In this document: positions 16,346 to 25,223 of the stretch, one piece after another
Position numbering within the stretch: position 1 is the first letter of the stretch
Layout of the letters: every line of letters begins with the position of its first letter
Assembly: GCF_000006985.1 (NCBI RefSeq)
Contig: NC_002932.3
Coordinates: 855,109 to 919,108 of the forward strand
Direction of reading: 5' to 3'
DNA from: Chlorobaculum tepidum TLS
GTDB taxonomy: Bacteria; Bacteroidota; Chlorobiia; Chlorobiales; Chlorobiaceae
Length of the DNA stretch: 64,000 nt
The notes under the pieces: generated by a model
What the model saw: only the letters and a program-made list of their open reading frames with translations
What the model was told of the DNA's origin: nothing
Database searches by the model: none
Program-made: the position numbers and the translations under genes

Positions 16346-17104
16346 ATGAGATTGCAGGGAAAAATTGCCCTGGTTACCGGGGCGGCGGGAGGCATCGGCA
16401 GCGCGACCGCACGCTGTTTTGCCCGCGAAGGGGCGACGGTTGTTCTGGTGGATATCGATCTGGAGGCGTGCAGCCGGGTGTGTGATGACATTGCGCAAAG
16501 CATCGGACAGGCTTCGTGCTCGGGGGTCGATCTTACCTCCGAAAAGCAGGTTGTCGAGCTGTTTACCAATATTCGCCGTGACTACGGGCGGCTCGATATC
16601 GTGGTCAACATCGCGGGCGGCGATTGCGAACCGGCGGCTTCGGTTGAGACAATTGACATGGAAATGGCGATGAAGAATCTCGACATGAACCTCAAATCGT
16701 GCATGTTGTGCTGCCGCGAGGCCGCGAAAATCATGAAACCGCAAGCGTATGGCCGGATCGTGAACATGAGTTCGCTGGTCTGGCGCGGCAGCCCGAACCA
16801 GTTCAGCTATTCGGCCTCCAAGGGCGGCATCTTCGCCTTCACCCGCTCGCTCGCCCTGGCGCTTGGCGCGTTCAACATCACGGCCAATGCCCTTGCGCCT
16901 GCGCTGGTCGAGGTCGAGGCGTTCACGCGAGCGCTCGGCCCGGAGCGCTGGCAGGCGCTCGCGAAAGCCTCCGCCGAACGTTACCCCCTCGGACGCATCG
17001 CCACGCCGGACGACGTCGCCAAAGCCGCGCTTTTCCTTGCCTCGGACGATGCCTCTTTCATCACCGGGCAGATCCTCGAAATCTCCGGCGGCGCGAGGCT
17101 TTGA
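16346..17104 (+). CDS. Short-chain dehydrogenase/reductase
   Basis: A 252-residue classical SDR. The nucleotide-binding GAAGGIGSA is at residues 12-20 and the acidic residue after beta-2 (VLVDIDLEA) suggests NAD(H) preference. NIAGG replaces the usual NNAG, with catalytic Ser in MSSLVW (about 137) and YSASKGG (about 151). The C-terminal FITGQILEISGGARL is the normal end of FabG-like reductases, so it is full length. Substrate unknown. Start ATG 16346 is placed so the protein begins MRLQGKIALVTG as in the family. A P-type ATPase relic follows directly. Confidence 0.88.
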   Translation: MRLQGKIALVTGAAGGIGSATARCFAREGATVVLVDIDLEACSRVCDDIAQSIGQASCSGVDLTSEKQVVELFTNIRRDYGRLDIVVNIAGGDCEPAASVETIDMEMAMKNLDMNLKSCMLCCREAAKIMKPQAYGRIVNMSSLVWRGSPNQFSYSASKGGIFAFTRSLALALGAFNITANALAPALVEVEAFTRALGPERWQALAKASAERYPLGRIATPDDVAKAALFLASDDASFITGQILEISGGARL

Positions 17105-17134
17105 GCAATTGCTGATGCATTGATGGCGCTTCCA

Positions 17135-17977
17135 GTGAGTTGCCGCCACCGGTGCGGGAGTTGCTGCAAGCCGGAGTGCTCTGCAATGACGCGGCGATCG
17201 GCAAGTCGCCGGAGGGGGAGTGGACGATTTCCGGTGATCCTACCGAGGGGCCCTCGTCGTCTCGGTGCGGAAGGCGGGATTCGACGAGTGCTATTTGCGG
17301 CAGCAATTTCCGAGAATCGACGAGCAGTCATTCTCCTCCGAAACGAAGCGGTTGGAAGCGTCGAGGTGTTCGCGCGGGTTTCTCTGGAGTCCAACATTGG
17401 CGAACTCGGCCTCATGGCCGGAGCGACGCTGCTGGGTATTCCGCTGCTGCTCACGGCGGTGCAGATTCTCTATGTGAACCTCGCCACCGATGGTCTTCCG
17501 GCACTTGCCCTCGCCGTCGACCCCGCCGAACCGGGCATTATGAACCGTCCGCCGAACGAGCGGAAGCAGGGTATCTTTACCCGTCCGATCATGGCCCTGA
17601 TGCTTGCCGGCGGACTCTGGTCTGCGCTGGTCAACCTGGTGCTTTTCGAGTGGGCGCGCCACTCCGGGCGTTCTCTTTCGGAGGCGATGACCATGACCTT
17701 CGTCTCCCTTGTGCTCATCCAGTTTTTCAAGGCGTATAACTTCCGTTCGGAGCGGGAGCACGTTTTCAAAAACACCTTTACGAACCGCTGGTTGAACCTC
17801 GCAATCATCTGGGAGCTGGTCATGCTCGCGGCGATTATCTACGTGCCTGTGCTGACGGTGCCCTTTGGTACCTTTGCGATGCCACCGCATGACTGGCTGA
17901 TCGTGATATGCGGAGCGCTGACCATCGTGCCGGTCATTGAAGGGGTTAAATGGCTGATCAGAAGTGGCAGAGTTTGA
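17135..17977 (+). pseudogene. Decayed cation-transporting P-type ATPase
   Basis: Three remnants of a SERCA/PMA-like ATPase lie in three reading frames. Piece 1 (17140-17250) reads RELLQAGVLCNDAA then ISGDPTEG, the nucleotide-binding domain. Piece 2 (about 17250-17355) continues with RKAGFDECYL, PRIDEQSFSSETKRL. Piece 3 (17363-17977) begins VFARVS, then jumps directly to SNIGELGLMAGATLLG and runs through the C-terminal membrane domain (ILYVNLATDGLPALALAVDP) to a normal end. The phosphorylation-site half, the N-terminal membrane domain and most of the P domain with its GDGxND motif are missing. Two frame changes and at least two internal deletions mean no active pump can be made. Confidence 0.85.
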
Positions 17978-18074
17978 GGGAAAAGCTGGAAAAATCTCTG
18001 TATATTCAAAAGTTTTTACCTTTTCCGCTTTGCCCTTCTGGGTGCTTTTCTTTGAACCAAAAGCACATTTGCCC

Positions 18075-19562
18075 GTGAAAAACAGCTTCAGAAAAAAGCC
18101 GCTTTCGTTGCTGCTCGAAGAGATGAAGAGCGAGCACCGGCTCAACCGTGTTCTCGGCCCGTTGGCGCTGACCAGCCTTGGGGTTGGCGCGATCATTGGT
18201 ACCGGCATTTTCGTGCTCATCGGTGTAGCCGCGCATGACAAGGCAGGTCCCGCTGTAACGCTCTCCTTTGCTCTTGCCGGGCTGGCCTGCGTTTTTGCGG
18301 CGCTCTGTTACGCCGAATTCGCCTCGATGGCCCCGGTTGCCGGTTCTGCTTATACCTATGCCTACGCCACACTTGGTGAACTTTTCGCCTGGATCATCGG
18401 CTGGGATCTCATTCTCGAATACGCCGTTGCATCGGCCACCGTGGCGCACGGATGGTCACACTACTTTCAGGATTTCATGGGCATATTTGGCCTGCACATA
18501 CCGGAAATCTTTTCGCGAGCGCCTCTCGACTTCGATCCGGCAACCGGCTCGCTGGTGCTGACCGGCTCGATGTTCGACCTTCCGGCGGTCATCATCGTGC
18601 TCATTGTGACGGTGATTCTGGTCAAGGGGATTCGTGAAAGCGCCGGGTTCAACACGGCGATGGTCATCGTCAAGGTAGCTATCGTGCTGCTGGTCATTGT
18701 TCTTGGTGCGCAGTATGTCAAGCCCGAAAACTGGCAGCCTTTTGCGCCGTTCGGTTATTCAGGACTGAGCGTGTTTGGTCATACCATTCTTGGCGAAACC
18801 GGAGCGGGTGGTGCGCCTGTCGGCGTGCTGGCGGGTGCGGCCATGATTTTCTTTGCCTACATCGGTTTCGATTCGATCTCGACCCATGCCGAAGAGGCGC
18901 GCCGGCCCGAGCGTGATGTGCCGATCGGTATTATCGCCTCGCTCATCATCTGCACGATGCTCTATGTTGCGGTTGCTGCAGTGATTACCGGCATGGTGCC
19001 TTACGATCAGATCAACATTGATGCGCCAGTCTCCTACGCATTCAAGCAGGTCGGCCTCGACTGGGCGCAGTTTCTCGTCTCCCTCGGAGCCATCACAGGC
19101 ATCACCTCGGTGCTGCTTGTCATGATGCTCAGTCAGCCGAGAATCTTTCTGGCTATGGCTCGCGATGGTCTTTTGCCGAATAAGTTTTTCGGCGTGGTTC
19201 ACCCGAAGTTCAAAACGCCCTGGAATGCGACCATTCTCACCGGCATTTTTGTGGCCATTCTCGGCGCGTTCCTGCCGCTTCGCTTGCTGGCCGAGCTGGT
19301 CAACATCGGTACACTCTTCGCTTTCGTCGTGGTCTGCGCGGCGGTACTCATCATGCGCCGTACCAATCCCGATGCTGAACGCCCATTCAGAGCGCCGCTG
19401 GTGCCTTTCGTGCCCATTGCCGGCATTCTGACCTGCCTTCTGCTCATGTTCTCGCTGCCTGCCGAGAACTGGTGGCGGCTCATCGTCTGGCTGTTGATAG
19501 GTTTCTGCATCTACTTCTTCTACGGACGCCACCACAGCGTTCTGAACCAGCATCACGACTGA
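18075..19562 (+). CDS. APC-family amino acid permease
   Basis: A 495-residue secondary transporter of the amino acid-polyamine-organocation superfamily, cationic amino acid (YfnA-like) group. Helix 1 carries GVGAIIGTGIFVLIG, the substrate/ion-binding unwound motif, and about 12 hydrophobic segments follow. The conserved FFAYIGFDSISTHAEE (helix 6 region) and ERDVPIGI are present. I chose GTG 18075 because it yields the family's N-terminus (FRKKPLSLLLEE); the upstream extension overlaps the ATPase relic and is not family-like. ATG 18123 is a shorter alternative. Substrate probably a neutral or basic amino acid; not decidable here. Confidence 0.85.
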   Translation: MKNSFRKKPLSLLLEEMKSEHRLNRVLGPLALTSLGVGAIIGTGIFVLIGVAAHDKAGPAVTLSFALAGLACVFAALCYAEFASMAPVAGSAYTYAYATLGELFAWIIGWDLILEYAVASATVAHGWSHYFQDFMGIFGLHIPEIFSRAPLDFDPATGSLVLTGSMFDLPAVIIVLIVTVILVKGIRESAGFNTAMVIVKVAIVLLVIVLGAQYVKPENWQPFAPFGYSGLSVFGHTILGETGAGGAPVGVLAGAAMIFFAYIGFDSISTHAEEARRPERDVPIGIIASLIICTMLYVAVAAVITGMVPYDQINIDAPVSYAFKQVGLDWAQFLVSLGAITGITSVLLVMMLSQPRIFLAMARDGLLPNKFFGVVHPKFKTPWNATILTGIFVAILGAFLPLRLLAELVNIGTLFAFVVVCAAVLIMRRTNPDAERPFRAPLVPFVPIAGILTCLLLMFSLPAENWWRLIVWLLIGFCIYFFYGRHHSVLNQHHD

Positions 19563-19753
19563 ACATTCAGGTGGTTATCAGGAACGTTTCCATTATTTGG
19601 AAGCCTCCTGAACCGGCTGTCTGGATGGGTTGTCAAACGTATGCATGTTTTTTACCGCCTTTTTAGGCCACCGTCATGACTTTGCGTATATTAGCGCACT
19701 GATTTTTGCAGTATCAGGAAAACTCAAACCCTATTCACCTGGAGGAAAAAGAT

Positions 19754-19990
19754 ATGCAGACCATTTATGCTGATGGTATCGCCAACATGCTTCTCGTTGA
19801 CGGCGTCGTTCGTTTTGATCTTGTCAACGTCACCTCTGTCGAGAAAGACAAGGAGCCCAATGTTCGTTCAAACGCAACGGTTGCCCTTTCGCTGCCCGCA
19901 GTGATCCGCATTCAGGACCAGCTCACCAAGATGATCGACAAAATGGTTGAGGATGGCATTCTCACCAAGAACAATCCTGCGGCCAACTAA
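19754..19990 (+). CDS. Small protein of unknown function (78 aa)
   Basis: I do not recognise a family. It is preceded by a strong Shine-Dalgarno (GGAGG at 19741-19745, 8 bases before the ATG). The protein reads as a beta-rich N-terminal half (YADGIANMLLVDGVVRFDLV) followed by a helical C-terminal half (IQDQLTKMIDKMVEDGIL), with no Cys, signal peptide or membrane segment. Codon use is normal and there is a sizeable leader, so it is probably a real, well-translated gene. It sits alone between the permease and the decayed carboxylase locus. Confidence 0.7.
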   Translation: MQTIYADGIANMLLVDGVVRFDLVNVTSVEKDKEPNVRSNATVALSLPAVIRIQDQLTKMIDKMVEDGILTKNNPAAN

Positions 19991-20028
19991 GACCTGTTAG
20001 GGAAAATTTATAAGGGATATAAAGGGCA

Positions 20029-20133
20029 TGGGAGAAGGCACGCAAGAGAAGATACAATGCTATGTCGAACTTTCAGTGAATGGTGTTATGAACCAATGTA
20101 GAGTTACCTATCGAACGAAGATGTCTGAGTGAG
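20029..20133 (+). CDS. Possible 34-codon ORF
   Basis: ATG at 20029 opens a short frame beginning MGEGTQEKIQCYVELSVNG and ending MSE before TGA at 20131. It follows the 78-aa gene by 38 bases. The ribosome-binding site is weak (AAGG about 10 bases upstream) and no homology is apparent, so this is tentative. Confidence 0.2.
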
Positions 20134-20141
20134 TGCATCTG

Positions 20142-20525
20142 TCAAAAAAAATCTTGCATCAGATAACCTCGTGTCTGACCATCCAGTCTTGTAGCCCCGG
20201 CACTCCATCCGCGCCGGGGCGTCTCTATTCCCTGCTCGAACTCTCTCAGCGCCTGACCGCTTTTGACGGCTTCGCCGGGGGTGGCCAAGATGGCCTTGAC
20301 GGTTCCGGTGGTGTGGGCGGTGATGTTGATGCAGCACACCTTTTCATCCGGCAGATTGTCCGCCTGTGGTTTTGCGCGCTGGAGCCGGGCGGCGGCTCGG
20401 GTTGCCGGGACTGGATGGTGGAGACCGGCTGCGGGAACGAGGCGGGCGTACGCCCCTCCTCTCCCTCGATCACCTCGACATTCACCACATATTTTTTTCC
20501 CATCTATGGTCAAAGTTAACTGCAC
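20142..20525 (-). pseudogene. Decayed biotin carboxyl carrier protein
   Basis: Remnant of the biotinyl subunit of a biotin-dependent carboxylase or decarboxylase. The start MQLTLTIDGKK (GTG 20525) is in one frame. The continuation YVVNVEVIEGEEG is in another (20503 frame), and the carrier domain ITAHTTGTVKAILATPGEAVKSGQ is back in the first. The slip is next to a T run at about 20490-20497. The swinging-arm motif EAMKME that holds the biotinylated Lys is gone; REFEQG occupies its place. The product could not carry biotin. Downstream of two other broken pieces of the same operon. Confidence 0.75.
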
Positions 20526-20537
20526 GACTTTGGTTCC

Positions 20538-20757
20538 TTATTTTTTTATGCTGAAAGTGTGGGAGGACTGGATCGACACCCTGCCCATCCGCGACCACGA
20601 ACTCGGCTCCTGTTTGCCGATGAACCGGGCGCGCCGGATGCGCACGTTCTTGCCGAGGTAGGCCGCTATCGAGGCCGACATGATCATGAGCAGTTCCGGC
20701 GTGATCTCCTTGCTGTTCGGCCTCGCGTACTGTCTCTTTTATTTCCTGTTCGTTCAT
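20538..20757 (-). pseudogene. Decayed OadG-like small membrane subunit
   Basis: The reading frame starting MNEQEIKETVREAEQQ (ATG 20757) shifts after about 15 codons. The other frame continues ITPELLMIMSASIAAYLGK, then NVRIRRAR and ends SIKK at the stop 20538-20540. The pattern of a short hydrophobic helix with a basic, Ser-rich tail matches the gamma/small subunits that accompany biotin-dependent decarboxylases. It lies between the carboxyltransferase remnant and the carrier-protein remnant, as in intact operons. Frameshifted, so not functional. Confidence 0.6.
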
Positions 20758-20781
20758 GCATGATTCAGGTTCGTTTCAGGT

Positions 20782-21285
20782 TCAGAGAGGAATCAGGCCA
20801 TGCTTGTTCTGTGGCCTGAACTCCCGTTTTGAATGCAGAATGTCGAGCGACATGGCCAGGTACGCGCCGCCGTAGGCCTTGCGCATCACCACGGTGAATT
20901 TCGGCACGGTGGCCGCCGAGTAGGCGAAGAGCATTTTCGCGCCGTGGCAAATGATGCCGCCGTACTCCTGCTCGACGCCAGGCAGGAATCCGGGCACGTC
21001 CACCAGCGTCACGAGCGGAATGTTGAGGGCGTTGCAGAAGCGGATGAATCGCGCTGTCTTGTCGGAGGCGTCGATGTCGAGCTCGCCCGCCATCACCGCC
21101 GGCTGGTTAGCCACGATGTCGACTGAGCGCCCCTGGATGCGGGCGAAGCCGATCACGATGTTCCGGGCGAAGTGCTCCTGAGCCTCCATGAAGTCCGCCC
21201 GATCCACGAGCCGCGCGATCACGTCGCGTACATCGTAGCTCTGCCGCGAGTCAACCGGGATGATTGTGTTCAGGTACTTGTCGCT
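20782..21285 (-). pseudogene. Carboxyltransferase (MmdA/PccB-like) fragment
   Basis: Only a central-to-C-terminal segment of an acyl-CoA carboxylase/decarboxylase carboxyltransferase remains. Reading from about 21285, it shows YLNTIIPVDSRQSYDV, then IVIGFARIQGRSVDIVANQP, LVTLVDVPGFLPG, EYGGIICHGAKMLFAYSAAT and RKAYGGAYLAMS. These are the acyl-CoA binding and oxyanion-hole motifs. The N-terminal half is absent, and after LAMS the sequence leaves the family, losing the last ~90 residues. The longest ATG-started frame is 20782-21222. With the two downstream relics it marks a lost biotin-dependent enzyme. Confidence 0.85.
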
Positions 21286-21497
21286 TCAGGTTGGCGACCG
21301 GTGATGGGAGAGGCGTTGAGCCAACACTGGTTTCAAGATGTAAAATGGGTCCCGAACATCTTTGGTCTGTGGTGAGCTGGTAGTGTTTGTCGGAAAGATG
21401 CACGAACTGCTTTTCTGAAACTGGAAGAGCTGGATGAACAGGCGGCGGGGTTCTTCATTCGAGGGCTCTGATGACAATGGTCAATTTTTCAGTCGTG

Positions 21498-21540
21498 TGT
21501 CATTGCGAGGAGCACAGCGACGTGCTAATCCCTTCTGCAG
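21498..21540. repeat. Dispersed intergenic repeat-like sequence
   Basis: TGTCATTGCGAGGAGCACAG followed by CGACGTGCTAATCCCTTCTG resembles the widely dispersed 'GTCATTGCGAGGAG...GCGACGTGGCAATC' intergenic repeat found in many bacterial genomes. Only one copy is in this window, so repetition cannot be shown here. Confidence 0.45.
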
Positions 21541-21545
21541 TGAAG

Positions 21546-22139
21546 TCAAGCTTTGCGGGAGTACTTGATTGCCTCTTCCTTCCCGCAGCACAACCTCCCC
21601 AGCACGAACTCGCATCTCGCTTCGACCGGCATTCTCGGCACTTCGATCAACTCGTAACCCAGCGATTCATAGACCGCGTGGATGGCGTTGTGGAGCGCGT
21701 TGGCTTCGGCGAGGGTTTGGGGGCGTTCGGCGTCGTTGACGTAGATTTCGGGCCACGGCGGAAGGATGAAGACCGTGCGTTCGTAGCGGCACCGGCGGTG
21801 AACGTCGAGCCAGCTTTCCTGGATGTCGATGCCGCGCTCGAGCAGGTAGCCGAAGATGTCGGGGATGGCGCGGTCGAAGAAGCAGCGTTCGCCAGCCTCT
21901 TCGGCGTGGTCGTGCTGGAGGAGCATCTCCGTGAAGGCGAGGCGGGCGAACGCTTCGAGGTCGTTCCAGGGCATCACGCCGTTCGGGCGGCGTGCTTCGC
22001 GGCGGATCAGCTCTCGCGAGACCTCCGGGTAGCAGCGCTGGCCGCGCGCTTCGAGCGCTTCGATAAGCGTACTTTTGCCGCTGCCCGGCCCGCCAGTGAT
22101 GACGTAGCGGCGCGTCGTTGCCGTTTTGCTCGCGATCAT
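21546..22139 (-). CDS. P-loop ATPase (AAA_28-type)
   Basis: A 197-residue NTP-binding protein. Walker A GGPGSGKST is at residues 16-24 and a kinase-like DRAIPDIFGYLLERG segment is near 93. FILPPWPEIYVND-ER (about 126-140) is typical of the AAA_28/NadR-like group of predicted nucleotide kinases. Substrate unknown. It follows cbiA by three bases on the same strand, so it is the last gene of the NUDIX - BtuF-like - cbiA unit and might handle a nucleotide or cobinamide-related substrate; that is inference from context. Confidence 0.8.
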   Translation of the reverse strand: MIASKTATTRRYVITGGPGSGKSTLIEALEARGQRCYPEVSRELIRREARRPNGVMPWNDLEAFARLAFTEMLLQHDHAEEAGERCFFDRAIPDIFGYLLERGIDIQESWLDVHRRCRYERTVFILPPWPEIYVNDAERPQTLAEANALHNAIHAVYESLGYELIEVPRMPVEARCEFVLGRLCCGKEEAIKYSRKA

Positions 22140-22142
22140 TTT

Positions 22143-23522
22143 TTACCTCAACACGTCGAACCAGTTAGCAAGGTAGTCGTGCTCGCCCCAGTAGAGGTGA
22201 AGGTACGAGGCGATGGTGTTGCCGACGCGGAAAAGTTTTGTCCCGACCTGTTGGCCGCGGGCGTTGCGGATTTCGGCGATGGTGTCGATTTCGCCCTGCC
22301 GCCAGATGCGGGAGTAGTGGAATTCGTGGCCTCGCAGCTCCACGCCGTCCGCTCCCGCCGGATACACCTTGCGGTAGCCGAGCGTGAGGCGGGCTTCCTG
22401 CATGGTGGTATCGAGGTCGAGTACGCCGCACATCGGGTGGGCTGCGCCATCGGCGAGTGTGAGCGTTTTGCCGAGGTACATCAGGCCGCCGCACTCGGCC
22501 CAGGTTGCGCCTCTGTTGCGGCACCATTCGGCGATGGCTTTGCGCATCGTTTTGTTCGCCGCCAGCGCTTCGGCGTGCAGCTCCGGGTAGCCTCCAGCGA
22601 GGTAAACGAGGTCGGCCTTGGGCAGCTCGCGGTCGTGCAGCGGACTGAAAAAGCGCACTTCGCCATACCGCTTTAGCGTTTCGAGGTTGTCGTGGTAGAT
22701 GAAGTTGAATGCTTCGTCCCGTGCTACGGCGATCACCTTGTCCAGCTTTTTCGTCACTGGTTGTGCTTGTTCGATTTCAGGCAGTTCGATCCGCGCCACG
22801 TCGAGCAGCCGCTCGATATTCACCGTTTTTTCGATGTGTTCGGCCATCGCGTCGATGAGCTTTTCGCGGTCGTACTCCGCCGAGGTGTTGAGGCCGAGGT
22901 GGCGCTCGCTGATCGTAATATCGCTGTTGCGCGGCAGATAGCCGAGCGGCTCGACGCCAACGTCTTTTGCGGCGGCTTCGAGGTGGCTGTAGTGCGACGC
23001 ACTGCCGACGCGGTTAAAGATGACGCCCGCAACCTTCACCGAGGGGTCGAAATGCTTGAAGCCGTACAGAATCGGCGCTGCGGAGTAGGCTATCTTCGAG
23101 CCGTCGATCACCATGATGACCGGCAAGCCAAGCAGCGCGGCGATCTCGGCGCTGCTGCCGTCCGATTTTTCGGCCCCGTCGAACAGCCCCATCACCCCTT
23201 CGATCACCGAAATATCTGCCGATGCCGCGTTGCGTGCGAAGAGCGAGCGCACGTGCTCTTTCGAGGCCATGAAGGTGTCGAGGTTGAGGCCCGGTCGCGC
23301 TGTTTCTCCTGTCGAGGCGGCCATCGCGTGCAGCATCGTGTCGAGGTAGTCCGGGCCGCACTTGAAGGGCTGCACGGCCATACCGCGCCGCGCGAAGAGG
23401 CGCAACAGACCGAGGGTGATCGTTGTTTTGCCGGAGCCGCTCGACGGCGCGGCGACGAGGAACGCCCGGCTCTGTCGGGTATTGATCGTCGCGTTCCTCT
23501 TGGTCGTGGCGTTACTGTTCAT
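22143..23522 (-). CDS. cbiA: Cobyrinate a,c-diamide synthase
   Basis: Amidates the a and c side chains of cobyrinate using glutamine and ATP, a step in corrinoid ring completion. It is 459 residues, the usual length. The N-terminal dethiobiotin-synthetase-like domain has P-loop [10 protein letters not shown] (residues 25-34) and [11 protein letters not shown] (about 109). The C-terminal class-I glutamine amidotransferase domain has AGGYPELHA (about 306), the nucleophile in [11 protein letters not shown] (about 340) and the His in HEFHYS (about 395). It overlaps the BtuF-like gene by 11 bases, so the two are translationally coupled. Confidence 0.94.
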   Translation of the reverse strand: MNSNATTKRNATINTRQSRAFLVAAPSSGSGKTTITLGLLRLFARRGMAVQPFKCGPDYLDTMLHAMAASTGETARPGLNLDTFMASKEHVRSLFARNAASADISVIEGVMGLFDGAEKSDGSSAEIAALLGLPVIMVIDGSKIAYSAAPILYGFKHFDPSVKVAGVIFNRVGSASHYSHLEAAAKDVGVEPLGYLPRNSDITISERHLGLNTSAEYDREKLIDAMAEHIEKTVNIERLLDVARIELPEIEQAQPVTKKLDKVIAVARDEAFNFIYHDNLETLKRYGEVRFFSPLHDRELPKADLVYLAGGYPELHAEALAANKTMRKAIAEWCRNRGATWAECGGLMYLGKTLTLADGAAHPMCGVLDLDTTMQEARLTLGYRKVYPAGADGVELRGHEFHYSRIWRQGEIDTIAEIRNARGQQVGTKLFRVGNTIASYLHLYWGEHDYLANWFDVLR

Positions 23523-24411
23523 TGCTCTCGATCAGCTTTTTCATTCCGGCGATGCCTTCGAGGATGCGCGGTCCGGGGCGCAGGTAGAGACGGTTGTCGA
23601 AGTTGTCATAGACCCGATTGTTGCGCACGGCGCTGATGCCCTGCCAGCCGGGGCGCTTTTTCACATTGTCGGCTGCCGGGGTCTGGTTCGCCATGTACAT
23701 GCAGGCGATCAGGTCGGGATTTTGGCGGATGACCCACTCGGGCGAGACCTCGAAATATTCCTTCTCGACCGCGTCGCCAATGTTGCGGCCACCGGCAAGC
23801 GCGATCAGTTGCGATACGAAACTGTTGCTCCCGCCTGTCCAGAGAGGATCGTTCCAGATTTCAAGATAGATGCGCATTTTGTGCTGTTTCGCGTCAGCCT
23901 CTTTTCGATACTTCGCCAGCCCTTGCTCGATCACCGTCGCGAGGCTGTCCGCCTGCCGTGTGTGGCCGGTGAGCGTGCCGAGCTTGCGGAGCGCGGCGGG
24001 CAGTTCTTTGGGATCCTGACAGCGGATGTGCTCGCGGCGGATATGCATCTCTTCCATTTTTTTTGCCGTTTGATCGTCGGCCAGATCGACGTCCAGCACG
24101 AGGTCAGGATTCATCGAAGCGAGCATCTCCAGCGACGGGCGTCCGAAGGAGCCGACCACCGGTACTTTTTTGGCTTCGGCGGGCCAGTCGCACGCGCTGG
24201 TTCTGCCGACAAGCTGTGGCCCCGCACCGATGGCGTAAAGCATCTCGGTCAGGCTCGGCGCAAGGCTGACGATGCGCTGCGGCGCTTGCGATTTCGTCGG
24301 CTCTGTTTTGTCGGAAGCCTGCGGTTTCGAACACCCTGCCAGCGTTTGCAGGCAGAGGGCGAGAAGGATGAAAAGGGGAGTCAGGCGGTTACTTTTCGAG
24401 CGAACGGGCAT
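23512..24411 (-). CDS. BtuF-like corrinoid-binding lipoprotein
   Basis: Periplasmic substrate-binding protein of the B12/iron-siderophore ABC type, 299 residues. The N-terminus has a lipoprotein signal with lipobox LAGC at about residue 26. The binding domain begins [17 protein letters not shown], with [20 protein letters not shown] typical of BtuF. The interlobe helix and the second lobe ([18 protein letters not shown], then [13 protein letters not shown]) are present, so it is full length. ATG 24411 is chosen because it gives the signal peptide; it overlaps the NUDIX gene by 23 bases. It probably feeds the BtuC/BtuD pair encoded at 35101-37420. Confidence 0.88.
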   Translation of the reverse strand: MPVRSKSNRLTPLFILLALCLQTLAGCSKPQASDKTEPTKSQAPQRIVSLAPSLTEMLYAIGAGPQLVGRTSACDWPAEAKKVPVVGSFGRPSLEMLASMNPDLVLDVDLADDQTAKKMEEMHIRREHIRCQDPKELPAALRKLGTLTGHTRQADSLATVIEQGLAKYRKEADAKQHKMRIYLEIWNDPLWTGGSNSFVSQLIALAGGRNIGDAVEKEYFEVSPEWVIRQNPDLIACMYMANQTPAADNVKKRPGWQGISAVRNNRVYDNFDNRLYLRPGPRILEGIAGMKKLIESNEQ

Positions 24412-24847
24412 AGTGTTGCAGGACAAGGTTATGGGTGAAAGCGATCGGCATCGAAAGTGCATCGTCGAGCGCGAACCACGCCATGTCGGCGACCTCCTCT
24501 GGTTGCGACTGCAACGCGCCCGATCCGGTTCCGGCAAACACCAGCGCCACGGCGTGGAAGTTGTGCTCCGGGAATATCTCCTCGAACCAGCCGACGAACG
24601 TTTCCGGTGCAAAGTCGAGGTTCGTCTCCTCCTTTACTTCGCGAACGACGGCATTTTCGACAGATTCGTAATCATCGATATGCCCGCCGGGAAGGCACCA
24701 ATGATCCTTGAACGGATTGACGTTCCGCCTGGTGAGCAGGATGGTCGAACGCTCGCTTTCCGAGGGGTGGATGATGGCGCCGACGGTAGCTTTGGGCATG
24801 AGCAAGAGAGTTGAGGATTTGATGCACCTGCGAGAAATCACCTGCAA
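24389..24847 (-). CDS. NUDIX hydrolase
   Basis: A small NTP or nucleotide-diphosphate pyrophosphohydrolase. The Nudix box [20 protein letters not shown] followed by ET lies near residue 54 and keeps the metal-binding REVKEE core. The preceding W-C-L-P-G-G strand is normal. The annotated start gives 152 residues; an internal ATG (24799, [10 protein letters not shown]) fits the domain start better and would give 136. First gene of the - strand unit ending in cbiA and the P-loop ATPase. Substrate unknown; a role in clearing a nucleotide by-product of cobalamin assembly is only a guess. Confidence 0.85.
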   Translation of the reverse strand: MQVISRRCIKSSTLLLMPKATVGAIIHPSESERSTILLTRRNVNPFKDHWCLPGGHIDDYESVENAVVREVKEETNLDFAPETFVGWFEEIFPEHNFHAVALVFAGTGSGALQSQPEEVADMAWFALDDALSMPIAFTHNLVLQHYARSLEK

Positions 24848-24967
24848 GATAGTGCAGGGGGTTTTTCAGGGCAAGCGGTTTTCGTGGGGGGGGGATTGGC
24901 GAAGAGTGGGTGGTGCGGGACTGTGTATTGCACTGCTGTTCGAGAAGTTTTTTCGCAATCAATTAAC

Positions 24968-25204
24968 TTTTTGGTTTTTCGCAGAATTTCGTGAGTAAAT
25001 GGTGAATATGGGTCAATCGACTGAGGCACGGCCAAAACGAATGCGCTTTGCAAAGAGTGTCCGGCCAAAGGATTAATCACATTAATGCTTTATCATATGA
25101 TGAGTTATACATGTCTTTGACCGAACTGTTAAACTTGTTCATCAGGGATGGTCATGTGAGCATCCTTCATGCCACCCACGAAATTCTGCGAAGAACCAAA
25201 AAAA
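24968..25204. repeat. Long inverted repeat, MITE-like
   Basis: Left arm TTTTTGGTTTTTCGCAGAAT plus TTCGTG (24968-24993) and right arm CACGAAATTCTGCG plus AAGAACCAAAAA (25177-25202) are complementary at about 25 of 26 positions, enclosing about 180 bases without a gene. An AACT-like tetranucleotide flanks both ends (24965 and 25203). The arrangement resembles a small non-autonomous transposable element. The rest of 24848-25223 holds no supported gene. Confidence 0.5.
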
Positions 25205-25223
25205 CTGAGCTGTAACGAACTGA

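Noticed and set aside
21391-21473. Short + strand reading frame ending EELDEQAAGFFIRGL
   Set aside because: It looks like protein sequence but has no start and no recognisable relatives; too short to call a gene remnant.
21471-22676. 401-codon + strand ORF
   Set aside because: Runs antisense across the P-loop ATPase and cbiA, both clearly recognisable on the - strand; the ORF protein has no family features.
24848-25223. Second B12 riboswitch for the - strand cbiA unit
   Set aside because: No B12 box or aptamer core is found upstream of the NUDIX gene; only the inverted repeat is present.
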